64,000 nt of DNA from Brucepastera parasyntrophica (GTDB taxonomy: Bacteria; Spirochaetota; Spirochaetia; Treponematales; Treponemataceae): positions 186,001 to 250,000 of the forward strand of contig NZ_CP084606.1 of the NCBI RefSeq assembly GCF_022376835.1. Reading direction: 5' to 3'. Below the pieces are notes generated by a model. That model searched no databases and was not told where the DNA came from. It saw only the letters and a program-made list of their open reading frames with translations. The position numbers and the translations under genes were made by a program. Below, one piece after another: positions 19,983 through 29,206 of this stretch. Numbering within the stretch: position 1 is the stretch's first letter; each line of letters begins with the position of its first letter.

Positions 19983-20323
19983 ATGGAAAAAAACAAAAAA
20001 TTGCAGCGATCTTAGTTGTAGTACTTGGATCATTGTTTGGATTAACCTTTACAGGTTGTGAATCATTGGGTGATTTTGCGACCGGATATTCAGCAGGCTA
20101 TAGTGCAACTTCTGAGACAGGTTTAACCTATTATTTTTACAATAATTCCTCAGTGACGGTTTATTTCGAAGCGCCGGGCGGGTATTCAGGATCACTTGCT
20201 CCAGGCCGAAGCGGACATCAACAATTGAACCGCGATATAAATATTTACAATATTACTTATTCACCTGCTGATTCTGTAGATGTTTCAATCTCTGGAACTT
20301 CGGTTAGATTTACGGATAAGTAA
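19983..20323 (+). CDS. Lipoprotein, apparent frameshift near start
   Basis: The ATG at 19983 has AGGAG at good spacing. The run of seven A at 19987-19993 needs one more A to join it to the long frame. The corrected 113-residue protein begins MEKKQKIAAILVVVLGSLFG with lipobox LTFTGC. The mature part includes a 'YYFYNNSSVTVYFEAPGGY' beta-rich stretch. The alternative is a GTG start at 19961 without a good ribosome site. Second member of the island; no family recognised. Confidence 0.65.
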
Positions 20324-20324
20324 A

Positions 20325-20519
20325 ATGATTGAATCTGGTGTTACTACTTCACAACTGAGGAAAAAGCTGATTATTGTTTTATTGCTCCTTGGAATATTAT
20401 TTTCAAGTTGCATAAAAACAAATAAACCATCATGTTCTTGTGGCATATCAGATAATTCTAACCATAACAGCACAAGTTGTGGCAGATGTTCTCAATTATC
20501 AACTCATCTAAATGAGTAA
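20325..20519 (+). CDS. Small Cys-rich lipoprotein
   Basis: 64 residues. A long hydrophobic signal ends in a lipobox LFSSC (near residue 23). The mature peptide of about 40 residues has four more Cys (CSCG and CGRC pairs) in a Ser/Asn-rich background. The start is one base after the previous stop region. I do not recognise the family. The CxC and CxxC pairs could hold a metal or form disulfides. Confidence 0.6.
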   Translation: MIESGVTTSQLRKKLIIVLLLLGILFSSCIKTNKPSCSCGISDNSNHNSTSCGRCSQLSTHLNE

Positions 20520-20542
20520 AAAAAGAGAGGAGGAGAAGATAA

Positions 20543-20710
20543 ATGAAAAAGATTTTGTTCTTGCTTGTTGTATTAATTGGACTAATGTTAATTGGGTGTT
20601 CAGACTATAGTTCTCCCGGATGCTCCAGATCATCCGGTTGTGATGCAATTATATACTGCGGAGAAGCTGGCTGTGCTGGATATTGGGGCGGAAGATGTGA
20701 TTGCGATTAG
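20543..20710 (+). CDS. Very small Cys-rich lipoprotein
   Basis: 55 residues, preceded by GAGGAGGAGA, an ideal ribosome site. MKKILFLLVVLIGLMLIGC is a textbook lipoprotein signal. The mature 37 residues have the lipid Cys plus six others (SPGC, SSGC, YCGEAGC, GRCDCD) with many Gly. It resembles its upstream neighbour in size and Cys content, and may be a paralogue. No family recognised. Confidence 0.7.
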   Translation: MKKILFLLVVLIGLMLIGCSDYSSPGCSRSSGCDAIIYCGEAGCAGYWGGRCDCD

Positions 20711-20730
20711 GAAAATACTTTAATCATTGT

Positions 20731-20777
20731 AAAGGAAGCGCTGATTAAACTCCGATGACTTAATCAGCGCTTCCTTT
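20731..20777. terminator. Palindrome family B, copy 1, acting as bidirectional terminator
   Basis: AAAGGAAGCGCTGATTAA (20731-20748) pairs perfectly with the 18-base right arm (20760-20777) around an 11-base loop. It ends the lipoprotein island on the plus strand, and its right arm includes the glgC stop codon on the minus strand. The 33-base core, including part of the loop, recurs at 34151-34183. Confidence 0.8.
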
Positions 20778-22047
20778 ATATGACAGTCCCGTCAGGGACA
20801 CAGGCATTTTTTGTGATAACATAAATACCGTCAACAACATGGTAAAAGCCGTAATCACCGTCAGCGGGAACCGTACCCATTCCGATTGAAACATTTTTCC
20901 CGATCCGCGCGTTTTTGTCGATAATTGTGTTTTTTATTGAAGTATTTTCACCTATGCCTATATCAGGAATTACCTTGTTAAGGTTTTCCTTTCTTTCCGC
21001 CCCGGTTTCATACCAGTCCGCGCCCATACAGATTACACCATCAAGAGAAACACCCTGTCTGATAATTGAACGTATTCCGACAATAGACCGTTTGATCGTA
21101 GAATTGTTTATAATGCAGCCTTCACTGGTATTCGCCTGGTCAATGGTTGCCATGTTTATCTTTGAAGGCGGCAGGTTCCGGTTATGGGTGTATATGGGAT
21201 TATTTTCATCGTAAAAACTGAAATTCGGTTTTAACTCGGTCAGGTTCAGGGTCGCCTCATAAAAACTCCTGATGGTCCCTATATCCTCCCAATAGCCGTT
21301 ATACACATAGGTCTTCACGAGATATTTTTTTATTGCGTCAGGAATGACTTCCTTTCCGAAATCAGTAAAGGTATTATTAAGGGAATCTTCCATAACCTGG
21401 GCGTCAAAAATATAAATTCCCATTGAAGCAAGATAGTCTTTTCCGTCGCCGGCCGGAGTAGTGCGTGTCTCGGGCGGAATTTTCCAGTCATCAATATTTT
21501 TTTCAGGGCCCGGCTTTTCAAGGAATTCTGTAATATTTTCATTCTTGTCTGATTTGAGAATACCGAGGCCCGACGCTTCCTGCCTGGTTACCGAGGTGCA
21601 GGCAATGGTTATTTCCGCTCCGGATTCCTTATGCTTGTTAAGGAAGTCCGCGAGATTCATCTGGTATAACTGGTCCCCGGACAGAATAATATAATGGGTA
21701 GGTTTTTGTGTTTTAAAATGCATGAAATTCTTTCTCACCGCATCGGCGGTCCCTTCATACCAGCCCGAATGGTCAAAGGTCTGTTCTGCCGCGAGAATTT
21801 CAACAAAGCCGCGGGAAAATGAATCGAAATTATACGCCCTTGCTATATGCAGATGCAGCGACGCAGAGTTGAACTGGGTTAAAACATATATCTGATTGAA
21901 TCCTGAATTTATGCAATTAGAAATCGGAATATCCACAATACGGTGCTTCCCTCCGAAGGGTACGGCAGGCTTTGACCGTTCCTTTGTTAGGGGATATAAA
22001 CGTGTTCCCTTTCCGCCGCCGAGAATAATTGATAATATGTTGGACAT
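20776..22047 (-). CDS. glgC: Glucose-1-phosphate adenylyltransferase
   Basis: 423 residues, normal for GlgC. The N-terminal nucleotidyltransferase motif IILGGGKGTRLYPLTKERSK (residue 7 on) and FGGKHRIVDIPISNCINSG are diagnostic. The C-terminal third is the left-handed beta-helix with IGENTSI/IGKNVSIG hexapeptides. It makes ADP-glucose for glycogen synthesis and probably feeds GlgA at 57.5 kb. AGGAG precedes the ATG. A promoter lies just upstream. Confidence 0.95.
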   Translation of the reverse strand: MSNILSIILGGGKGTRLYPLTKERSKPAVPFGGKHRIVDIPISNCINSGFNQIYVLTQFNSASLHLHIARAYNFDSFSRGFVEILAAEQTFDHSGWYEGTADAVRKNFMHFKTQKPTHYIILSGDQLYQMNLADFLNKHKESGAEITIACTSVTRQEASGLGILKSDKNENITEFLEKPGPEKNIDDWKIPPETRTTPAGDGKDYLASMGIYIFDAQVMEDSLNNTFTDFGKEVIPDAIKKYLVKTYVYNGYWEDIGTIRSFYEATLNLTELKPNFSFYDENNPIYTHNRNLPPSKINMATIDQANTSEGCIINNSTIKRSIVGIRSIIRQGVSLDGVICMGADWYETGAERKENLNKVIPDIGIGENTSIKNTIIDKNARIGKNVSIGMGTVPADGDYGFYHVVDGIYVITKNACVPDGTVI

Positions 22048-22066
22048 TCCTGACTCCTCTTCTGAT

Positions 22067-22096
22067 ATTATACTCCCGTTTCAGTTCGGCTGGCAA
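22067..22096 (-). promoter_or_regulatory. glgC promoter
   Basis: Read on the minus strand: TTGCCA (22096-22091), 18 bases, TATAAT (22072-22067). The leader is short, with AGGAG before the start. Confidence 0.65.
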
Positions 22097-22222
22097 TAAA
22101 AACTTATCTGAATCAAAATTCCGGTTTCATTTACAAACAGCTGTTGTTAGGAATTCATAAGCCGGTAGTCAAAATATATGATATACTTAAGGACAGTCTT
22201 TCAGGAAAGGATGTCTTTAAGT

Positions 22223-22642
22223 ATGAAAATGCCTGAAAAAATCGGGACTGAAATGTTTGCTCCGTGCGGTGTCAATTGTCAGGCCTGCTACGCACATCTG
22301 AGAACAAAAGACAACTGCGGAGGCTGTCTTGTTTCTGGCGCGAAAAAACGGGGGAGCTGTTCTTCCTGTATACGAAAAAACTGCGCTGCTGAAAAAGGCA
22401 TTACATACTGTTATGAATGTGACGATTTTCCCTGCAGGAAAATAAAAAGTCTTGATAAGTCATACCGTCTGCGCTATGGAATCAGTCTTATTGATAACGG
22501 TTTTACAGCAAGAGAAAAAACTATCGGAGAATTCCTGAAGCAGGACCGTGAGTATTTTCTGTGCAAAGAATGCGGAGGCATTATCTGTGAGCATAACGGA
22601 ACCTGCAGTGAATGCGGTATAAAAAAAGAAGAAGGCCAATAA
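22223..22642 (+). CDS. DUF3795-like Cys-rich protein
   Basis: About 139 residues from the ATG at 22223; an earlier ATG at 22211 is possible. Cys clusters: FAPCGVNCQACYAH, CGGCLVSG, SCSSCIRKNC, CYECDDFPC and, at the C-terminus, CKECGGIICEHNGTCSECG. This is the pattern of the DUF3795 family, thought to bind metal or an Fe-S cluster; the function is unknown. The next gene follows after 14 bases. Confidence 0.7.
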   Translation: MKMPEKIGTEMFAPCGVNCQACYAHLRTKDNCGGCLVSGAKKRGSCSSCIRKNCAAEKGITYCYECDDFPCRKIKSLDKSYRLRYGISLIDNGFTAREKTIGEFLKQDREYFLCKECGGIICEHNGTCSECGIKKEEGQ

Positions 22643-22656
22643 AACCGGAGAGCGGA

Positions 22657-23291
22657 ATGGCGGACAGCAGAAAAACTATATTCAGGACCATAAGTCTATT
22701 CGGCGTCTTAGCTGTCATCAGCTATTTTCTTCATATCTTTCTGGGCAGATTCTTTTATGACGGCTATAATCCTCTTGCTCAGGCAGTCAGCGATCTGACT
22801 GCAGACAATTCACCGTCAAAAAAAATTGCCGTAATATTTTCGGCGATATACGGTTTTTGCGCCACTATTTTTTCCGCAGGGTTCTGTATCTATTTCAGAA
22901 AAAAATAAACGCTCTCTTTGATACAGCTTCAATGATATTCTTTATTATGCACTTTCTTTCCTTTACAGGATACGCGCTCTTCCCGCTGTCTGAAGCGGGG
23001 AGTCCGGAAAGTTTCCGGGATATCATGCATCTCGCGGTCACCTCGGCGGTTATTTTTCTTACGATTATTTCCCTCACCCTGTTTTCAATAGCTGCTTTCC
23101 GGTCAGAAAAAATAACCTGGCTGGGAATTGTATCAGCTGGTACTCTTGCCGTGCTGGTTCTGGGAGCCCTGCTTATCCAGTTATTACCTGCGTCCCTGTT
23201 CGGTCTTGCCGAAAGAATTACTGTTTATTCGGTTGTACTTTATACGGGTATGCTATCCTTGTGGATGTTTGCGGATTCCGGCGGAAAATAA
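22657..23291 (+). CDS. DUF998-like membrane protein, apparent frameshift
   Basis: Two frames join into 211 residues if one A is added to the run of seven at 22899-22905. The result has six hydrophobic segments starting with TISLFGVLAVISYFLHIFLG and including NPLAQAVSDLTADNSPSK, the loop typical of the DUF998 family of integral membrane proteins. Function unknown. Follows the DUF3795 gene closely. Confidence 0.65.
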
Positions 23292-23328
23292 AACAGCGTC
23301 GTTTCATTTTCAAAACTGTTTTCAAGCA

Positions 23329-23364
23329 AGTATGACTAGTATGATCAGTATAACAAGTATGAAT
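23329..23364. repeat. Four tandem 9-base units
   Basis: AGTATGACT, AGTATGATC, AGTATAACA and AGTATGAAT follow each other without gaps between two convergent genes. The units differ at positions 6-9 only. Confidence 0.7.
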
Positions 23365-23408
23365 TATATGTTTCTTAAAGCAGTTTTTTTACTGCATGGA
23401 AAAGTCTT

Positions 23409-24213
23409 TTATCTTCCGGTAAAATGGTCCATTGAATTATTGATGCCGAAGAAATCAACGATCGCGTCAAATGCGCCTACCGGGAGAAACCGCAGTAAAT
23501 AAACCAGGAAAACTGTCCACGGCAGAATAAGCCTCTTTTGTTTTTGAGGATAGCCCTGGCAATTTTTTTGCAACATACTCACTTTCGAGTATTGGAAACA
23601 TAAAAGGAACCCGTGTTTTTACACCCTTGAACATTCCGGTATTTATAAAAAACGGACAGACAATTGTTGTCCCAATTTTTTTTCCGAGACCCCGAAGTTC
23701 CATACGTATGGATTCGTGGAAGCCGAAGGCCGCAAATTTGCTCGCGCTATAATCCGAAAGTCCTGTTACTCCGATTATTCCTGCCGCAGATGATATTGTA
23801 ACAATATGTCCGGTATTCCGCTCAATCATGGACGGCAGAAAAGCTTTCAGTGTCCAGAAAACAGGAAACAAATTGACATCCATGGTTTTAAGGATTTTTT
23901 CATCCGGTATATTGAGAAAGGTTGTTCCGGAAACAATACCCGCATTATTAACCAGAATATCAACCGGTCCGGTTTCTTCGGTTACCTTTTTTGCCTGAAG
24001 ATACACTTCTTCCCGGTTTGAAACATCGCAGACCATTCCCCGGATTGAAAAGCCTTTTTCTTTTCCTTCCGATTCAAGTTTTTCAATGGCTTCCGCGTTA
24101 AGGTCCCAGACAACAATTTTTCCTCCGCGCTCTGCGAGCATCAGCCCGACCAGCCGCCCGATTCCGCTCGCGCCGCCTGTAATAAGTATTACTTTTCCGC
24201 GTATATCTTTCAT
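23409..24213 (-). CDS. Short-chain dehydrogenase/reductase, two apparent frameshifts
   Basis: The SDR fold is clear: the NAD(P)-binding TGGASGIGRLVG near residue 12, NNAG near 90, and the active-site Ser with YSASKFAAFGFHE (Tyr-x-x-x-Lys) near 155. The frame closes at 23467, but adding one base to the seven T at 23563-23569 and one near 23526-23531 restores a 268-residue protein ending DFFGINNSMDHFTGR at 23409. The substrate is not predictable; the C-terminal extension resembles retinol-dehydrogenase-like SDRs. Confidence 0.8.
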
Positions 24214-24273
24214 AATGTAAGTATACTAAAAAAAAGCTTCATGGTATATTTATTTTAAGGCAAAAAAGTTTCC

Positions 24274-24292
24274 CGCTGTTTATAAAACAGCG
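24274..24292. promoter_or_regulatory. Palindrome between divergent genes
   Basis: CGCTGTTT-ATA-AAACAGCG, perfect 8-base arms, between the divergent SDR and DUF1801 genes. It could be an operator, or a weak terminator read on the minus strand. Confidence 0.4.
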
Positions 24293-24320
24293 ATTTTACA
24301 TTTCAGACAGAGGTCATATT

Positions 24321-24680
24321 ATGCCGGAAACAATTGATGAATATATAGCTGAATTTCCCATGGAAATTCAGGAAGTACTGAAAAAAATCAGGGCGGTAAT
24401 AAGGGAAGCGGCCCCGGGTTCAATCGAAAAGATAAGTTACCGCATGCCTGCTTTTTCTTTTCTCGGTAAAAATATTGCTTATTTTGCCGCATTCAAAAAT
24501 CATATCGGTTTTTATCCGACACCTCAGGGTATAAGTGAATTCGAAGAAAAACTGTCATCATATAAGAGATCAAAGGGAGGCGTTCAGTTTCCCATACATG
24601 CAGTACCTTATGAACTTATCGGGGAAATCGTCGCGTATAAAGTTAAAAGTGTCAAAGAAGGCATGGAAAAAAATACCTGA
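24321..24680 (+). CDS. DUF1801 (YdhG-like) protein
   Basis: 119 residues. EYIAEFPMEIQEVLKKIRAVI and the block KISYRMPAFSFLGKNIAYFAAFKNHIGFYP are diagnostic of DUF1801, a small alpha/beta fold also seen in frataxin-like and iron-chaperone-annotated proteins. Function uncertain. AGAGG lies before the ATG. Confidence 0.8.
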   Translation: MPETIDEYIAEFPMEIQEVLKKIRAVIREAAPGSIEKISYRMPAFSFLGKNIAYFAAFKNHIGFYPTPQGISEFEEKLSSYKRSKGGVQFPIHAVPYELIGEIVAYKVKSVKEGMEKNT

Positions 24681-25990
24681 TCATTTCATTTGTGTCCCAT
24701 CCTGCACAGCGGCATTTCTTTTTTCCATCATACGTCCGAGCAGCTGTTCATAAACCGGCCGCGCTCCGCAGAATTTAGCACATGCATACGAGGTCAGCGA
24801 AACAATAATCAGCGGTATCAAATGAGCAAGCGAACCCGTCATTTCCGATATGAGGATGCAGCCGGTAATCGGCGCTGCCGTCACACCTGAAAAGAATGAT
24901 GTCATTCCGAGAATAATGAACAGGACTGCGAAATCAGGGGGCAGGGTAAAGAGTTGTAACAGTATTTCATAATACAGTTTTCCCGTTAATGCTCCGAGGA
25001 TCAGCAGCGGAAAAAAAATACCGCCCGGGGCCCCTGACCCGTAGGAAACTGCGGTAAAAAGCAGTTTCCCGCAGATAGCGGCAAGCAGCAGGGAAATACC
25101 GAAATCAGGATTTTTTATTTTTTCAAGAAGCAGACTTCCTCCGCCGAGAAGTGAAGGAAAAAAATGAGAACAGCGCCGGCTGCCATAAATGCAGGCAGAG
25201 GTCTGAAAATTTCTTTTTTTATTTTTTCATGAAGCGAAAGTGAAACCATAATTGACTTATTAAAAAGAGCAGCGCTGGCTCCGCACAGCAGTCCCAGAGG
25301 TACAAGTGATACATACCATTGTACAGGCATAACATTTAAAAACCTGAATGAAAAAGCGGTTGCCTGACCCAAAAGCAGTTCCGAAACTACTTCCGCTGTC
25401 ATGCAGGACAGCATAATGCAGACCAGCCCTATATGGGTCATCCGGTAGCGGAGTTCTTCAAAGGCAAATATGATTCCTGCAAGCGGAGCATTAAATGCGG
25501 CGGCCAGACCGGCGGCAGCGCCGGAAACGAGCAGATATTTTTTATCTTCGTTTTCTGTTTTTGATATGGAAGAGATTCCTTCAGCCGCGTAGGCGCCGAG
25601 CTGAATGGAGGGACCTTCCCTGCCCAATGAGAGTCCGCAGACAAGAGAAATAACGCCGCCGGAAAATTTAGCGATAAGTTCGGGAAGCCACCGGAATCTG
25701 AAATTTCCATTGAGTACACCCTTGACCTGAGGAATACCGCTGCCCTTAATCATCGGGTATTTTTTTGTGAGAAATCCGGTGAACAGGGCAGCCGCAGTCA
25801 GAACCAGAAACACGGGTAAAATAATGAGCTTGTTCGTCTGTATCAGTCCGTTGACAAGTCCGGTCACATTGCCGGCATGGTTCAGAATATATCGGTAGCC
25901 TGTTACTATTAAACCGCTGCTGATTCCGACAGCGCAGGCCTTCAGATACAGATATCCGTTTTGCAGGGTAAATGCTTTTTGTCTGTCCAT
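24681..25990 (-). CDS. ClC-type chloride channel/transporter, apparent frameshift
   Basis: The first frame ends at 25115; adding one base to the run of seven A at 25158-25164 continues it to 24681, giving 436 residues. The three selectivity motifs are present: KGSGIPQVKG near 82, GREGPSIQLGAYAAEG near 123, and, beyond the repaired site, GSGAPGGIFFPLLILG. The protein exchanges or conducts chloride (or fluoride) through the inner membrane. There is no CBS domain. The gating-glutamate position reads GREGP, as in Cl-/H+ exchangers. Confidence 0.85.
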
Positions 25991-26049
25991 TGTACTTCCT
26001 GTTGCATTACTTGCTAAGGCTAATTATATACCGAGACAATTCTTCCGGG

Positions 26050-26562
26050 TTATGCAAATTCATTTTTGTAGAGCAGATAATTCTCTTCATCGAAGCATAC
26101 AAAACGGATGTATTCAACGGATGGTTGCTCTTCGGCAGGATTTTTAAAATACGTTCCAACAATATTTGCGGCCTTCTTTTTCGGAAAACCGTAAATACCT
26201 GTACTGATATTCGGAATGGCAATTGATTTGATGCCGGTCTCTATCGCGAGCGCCAGTATATTACGGTAACAGTTTAGAAGTATTTCCTCTTCCCCGTTAT
26301 TTCCGCCTCTCCATACAGGGCCGACCGCGTGAATTATATATCTGCATAAAAGATTATACCCTTTTGTAAGAACAGCAAAACCCGGTTTGCATTCTCCTGT
26401 TTTATGGACAATCTGCCTGCATTCTTCATATAAATCATATCCCGCCGCCCGGTGTATCGCTCCGTCAACACCGCCTCCGCCGGCAAGGGCCGGATTTGCC
26501 GCATTAACTATAGCGTCGGTTTTTTCATGCGTAATATCACCCTGAATTATATCTATTTTCAC
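26050..26562 (-). CDS. Macrodomain protein (YmdB-like ADP-ribosyl hydrolase)
   Basis: 170 residues starting at GTG with AAAGGA upstream. DAIVNAANPALAGGGGVDGAIH (residues 15-36) and ISTGIYGFPKKKAA are the ligand-loop motifs of O-acetyl-ADP-ribose deacetylases. It would bind and hydrolyse ADP-ribose derivatives in the cytoplasm. It is divergent from ftsH. Confidence 0.9.
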   Translation of the reverse strand: MKIDIIQGDITHEKTDAIVNAANPALAGGGGVDGAIHRAAGYDLYEECRQIVHKTGECKPGFAVLTKGYNLLCRYIIHAVGPVWRGGNNGEEEILLNCYRNILALAIETGIKSIAIPNISTGIYGFPKKKAANIVGTYFKNPAEEQPSVEYIRFVCFDEENYLLYKNEFA

Positions 26563-26945
26563 GGCTGTGTCCTTTTATATTTTTTCTGGTTCACGGATAT
26601 TATAAAAATAATAACATATATTATAAAAGACTGTATATGAAGGTTTCTCCTGCAATGACGGAATATATTCCGGACCTTCCTCCGTCCGCTTATTCAAAAA
26701 AGCCGGACTCTTTCATGTCAAATGCCGTGAATATACATTTTAAACGGCAATTGTTCCGATAAACAATATAATTCCGGTATTTATATTGTATTTCATGTCC
26801 TGTTTTCAGTATATTCATTCGTAAACGAAGGCTTTATTATATAACAGACTTTCCGTATATTATAGATAAGCCGGTTTTAAGAATTGATTATTTTTGAAAA
26901 CGGTTCAGATAATGCAAAATTTTTAGGATGGGGAGAAAATGTTTT
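26563..26945. other. Divergent control region between the macrodomain gene and ftsH
   Basis: About 380 AT-rich bases without a gene. It contains a perfect 14-base palindrome CGGAATATATTCCG (26659-26672) and a TGCCGT...ACGGCA inverted repeat (26723-26749). I see no strong -35/-10 pair for ftsH. Confidence 0.5.
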
Positions 26946-28922
26946 ATGAATCAGGAAAAGGAAAATAAGGATTTTGATGATGACAAAATGCCGGAGAAGG
27001 GTAAGCCGAATTTTTTAACGATTATCTTAATTGGTTTCGTTATTACCTTTTTCCTTAATATTCTCGTAAGTATAATGCTGCCAAGCAGAAAAACGCAGAT
27101 AGAATACAGTCAATTTGTTAAACTTGTTGAGAGCGGTGTGGTACAGCAGGTACAGATTGAAGCTGAACAAATCGCGCTGACTCTTAAACCTGACGCGGAT
27201 CAGCAAACCGTAAGCACTATTCTCTCGGTTGGAAAAATAGAGGAACCGGAAATTGATGAAGAAGTACAAAAACGGATGGATCAGTATAATGTCCAGATAA
27301 AAAAGAACCAGGTATATTACACCGGCCGCATAGATGATCCCGGCCTTGTTGACCGGTTAATAGAGTATGATATTGCGTTTTATCAGCCCATTGTCCAGTC
27401 AAATCCCATATTGACGTTTATTACAAGCTGGATTTTCCCCATTCTCATAATGTATCTTATCATGCGCTGGCTGACAAAACGGATGGGAGCCGCAGGCGGA
27501 CTGGGCGGGGTAATGAATGTCGGAAAATCGAAGGCAAAGGTATATGATCTTGAAAAGAATACTGGAGTAACCTTTGATGACGTAGCCGGACAGGATGAGG
27601 CAAAGGAAAGCCTGAGTGAAATGGTTGATTTTCTTCACAGTCCGGAAAAATACAGTAAAATAGGGGCAAAGCAGCCTAAGGGCGCCCTTCTTGTAGGACC
27701 TCCCGGAACCGGTAAAACCCTGCTGGCCAAGGCGGTTGCAGGAGAAGCTAAAGTACCTTTCTTCTCTCTTTCCGGTTCGGAATTTGTCGAAATGTTTGTT
27801 GGTGTCGGCGCAAGCCGGGTAAGAGATTTATTTGAGCAGGCAAATAAAAATGCTCCCTGTATAATTTTTATTGATGAAATAGATGCCATTGGTAAAAGCC
27901 GGGACAATCAACTTGGCGGAAATGATGAACGCGAACAGACACTCAATCAGCTTCTTGCCGAGATGGATGGTTTTGATTCATCCAAGGGAATTATAGTGCT
28001 TGCCGCGACAAACCGCCCTGAAGTCCTTGATAAGGCTCTTCTCCGTCCCGGACGCTTTGACAGACGCGTTATTGTTGAAAAACCTGATCTGCCCGGACGG
28101 GAGGCAATTCTTAAAGTACATACGGCAAAGGTTTTAACGGGCTCGGATGTGAATCTGCATGAAATTGCCCTGGCGACAAGCGGCGCAACCGGAGCGGACC
28201 TCGCAAATATGGTAAATGAGGCCGCGCTTCGGGCCGTACGGATGGGGCGTCAGCTTGTCTGTCAGGAAGACCTGATGGAGTCTGTTGAACTGGTTATTGC
28301 GGGAAAGGAAAAGAAAGACAGAATTCTCAATCAGAAGGAAAAACGCATGGTCGCCTTCCACGAAGTCGGACATGCACTCGCATCGACCCTTCAAAAAAAT
28401 TCACAGCCTGTACAGAAAATTACTATTGTTCCCCGGACTATGGGGTCTCTTGGATATACCATGAATATGCCTGAAGAAGAACGGTATCTGATGACAAAGG
28501 AAGAACTTCTCACCCAGATCACAACTCTGCTGGCGGGCCGGGCTGCGGAAGAAACTATTTTCGGCGAAATGACTACCGGCGCGTCAAATGATATTGAACG
28601 TGCTACAAATCTTGCGCGCAGTATGGTTACCCAGTATGGAATGAGCGAAAAATTCGGCATGATGGGGCTGGAGAGTATAGAAAATCAGTATCTTGACGGA
28701 AGACGTGTTTCAAACACTTCTGAAGTGACTGGTGCGGAAATCGATAAGGAAGTATGCACAATAATAAAAGATTGTCATAAAACCGCCCTGAAATTAATGC
28801 AGGACAACAGAGCAAAACTGAATGAAATTGCTGAGTTTCTTATTGAAAAGGAAACCATTAGCGGTACTCAATTTATGGATATTCTGAAAAGCAAAAATAC
28901 CGCTGATACTGAAGCGAAATAA
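26946..28922 (+). CDS. ftsH: ATP-dependent zinc metalloprotease FtsH
   Basis: 658 residues from the ATG at 26946, preferred over 26928 because GGGGAG stands ten bases before it. Membrane helices lie near 25-45 and 155-175, bounding a periplasmic region. The AAA domain has [13 protein letters not shown] near 255 and [10 protein letters not shown], and the second region of homology [20 protein letters not shown]. The zinc site is HEVGH. It degrades membrane and regulatory proteins, working alongside ClpC. Confidence 0.96.
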   Translation: MNQEKENKDFDDDKMPEKGKPNFLTIILIGFVITFFLNILVSIMLPSRKTQIEYSQFVKLVESGVVQQVQIEAEQIALTLKPDADQQTVSTILSVGKIEEPEIDEEVQKRMDQYNVQIKKNQVYYTGRIDDPGLVDRLIEYDIAFYQPIVQSNPILTFITSWIFPILIMYLIMRWLTKRMGAAGGLGGVMNVGKSKAKVYDLEKNTGVTFDDVAGQDEAKESLSEMVDFLHSPEKYSKIGAKQPKGALLVGPPGTGKTLLAKAVAGEAKVPFFSLSGSEFVEMFVGVGASRVRDLFEQANKNAPCIIFIDEIDAIGKSRDNQLGGNDEREQTLNQLLAEMDGFDSSKGIIVLAATNRPEVLDKALLRPGRFDRRVIVEKPDLPGREAILKVHTAKVLTGSDVNLHEIALATSGATGADLANMVNEAALRAVRMGRQLVCQEDLMESVELVIAGKEKKDRILNQKEKRMVAFHEVGHALASTLQKNSQPVQKITIVPRTMGSLGYTMNMPEEERYLMTKEELLTQITTLLAGRAAEETIFGEMTTGASNDIERATNLARSMVTQYGMSEKFGMMGLESIENQYLDGRRVSNTSEVTGAEIDKEVCTIIKDCHKTALKLMQDNRAKLNEIAEFLIEKETISGTQFMDILKSKNTADTEAK

Positions 28923-28931
28923 AACAAAAAA

Positions 28932-28960
28932 AGGCCTGACGGGATGTCTCTGCCAGGCCT
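28932..28960 (+). terminator. Stem-loop after ftsH
   Basis: AGGCCTG (28932-28938) pairs with CAGGCCT (28954-28960). No T tract follows, so termination may be imperfect. The remaining bases up to 29160 hold no gene. Confidence 0.55.
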
Positions 28961-29160
28961 GTAGCAAAGATTCCGGTTTGCACAAATGCCCTGGATTAAA
29001 TCTAGGATGTATACAAATATATACTACGATAGCTGGCCATATATTCTTTTATCAGCTGAAACCGCACTTGTATATCGTTTTTTCGAATAATTTTTCGTAA
29101 GTTAAATACAATATTTTATGTAGTTGGATTAAAAATCCGGTCATTTCCTATAAAAAAGAA

Positions 29161-29181
29161 GACCGGTTTTTAAAACCGGCC
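29161..29181 (-). terminator. Terminator of the alpha-amylase gene
   Basis: GACCGGTTTT pairs with AAAACCGGC; on the minus strand it is followed by CTTCTTTTTT, a normal intrinsic terminator. Confidence 0.8.
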
Positions 29182-29206
29182 TTCTGTCAGTCATTCTTAT
29201 GGGTTA

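Noticed and set aside
26928..26945. ftsH start at ATG 26928
   Set aside because: AGG lies only a base before it, while ATG 26946 has GGGGAG at normal distance and fits the family N-terminus.
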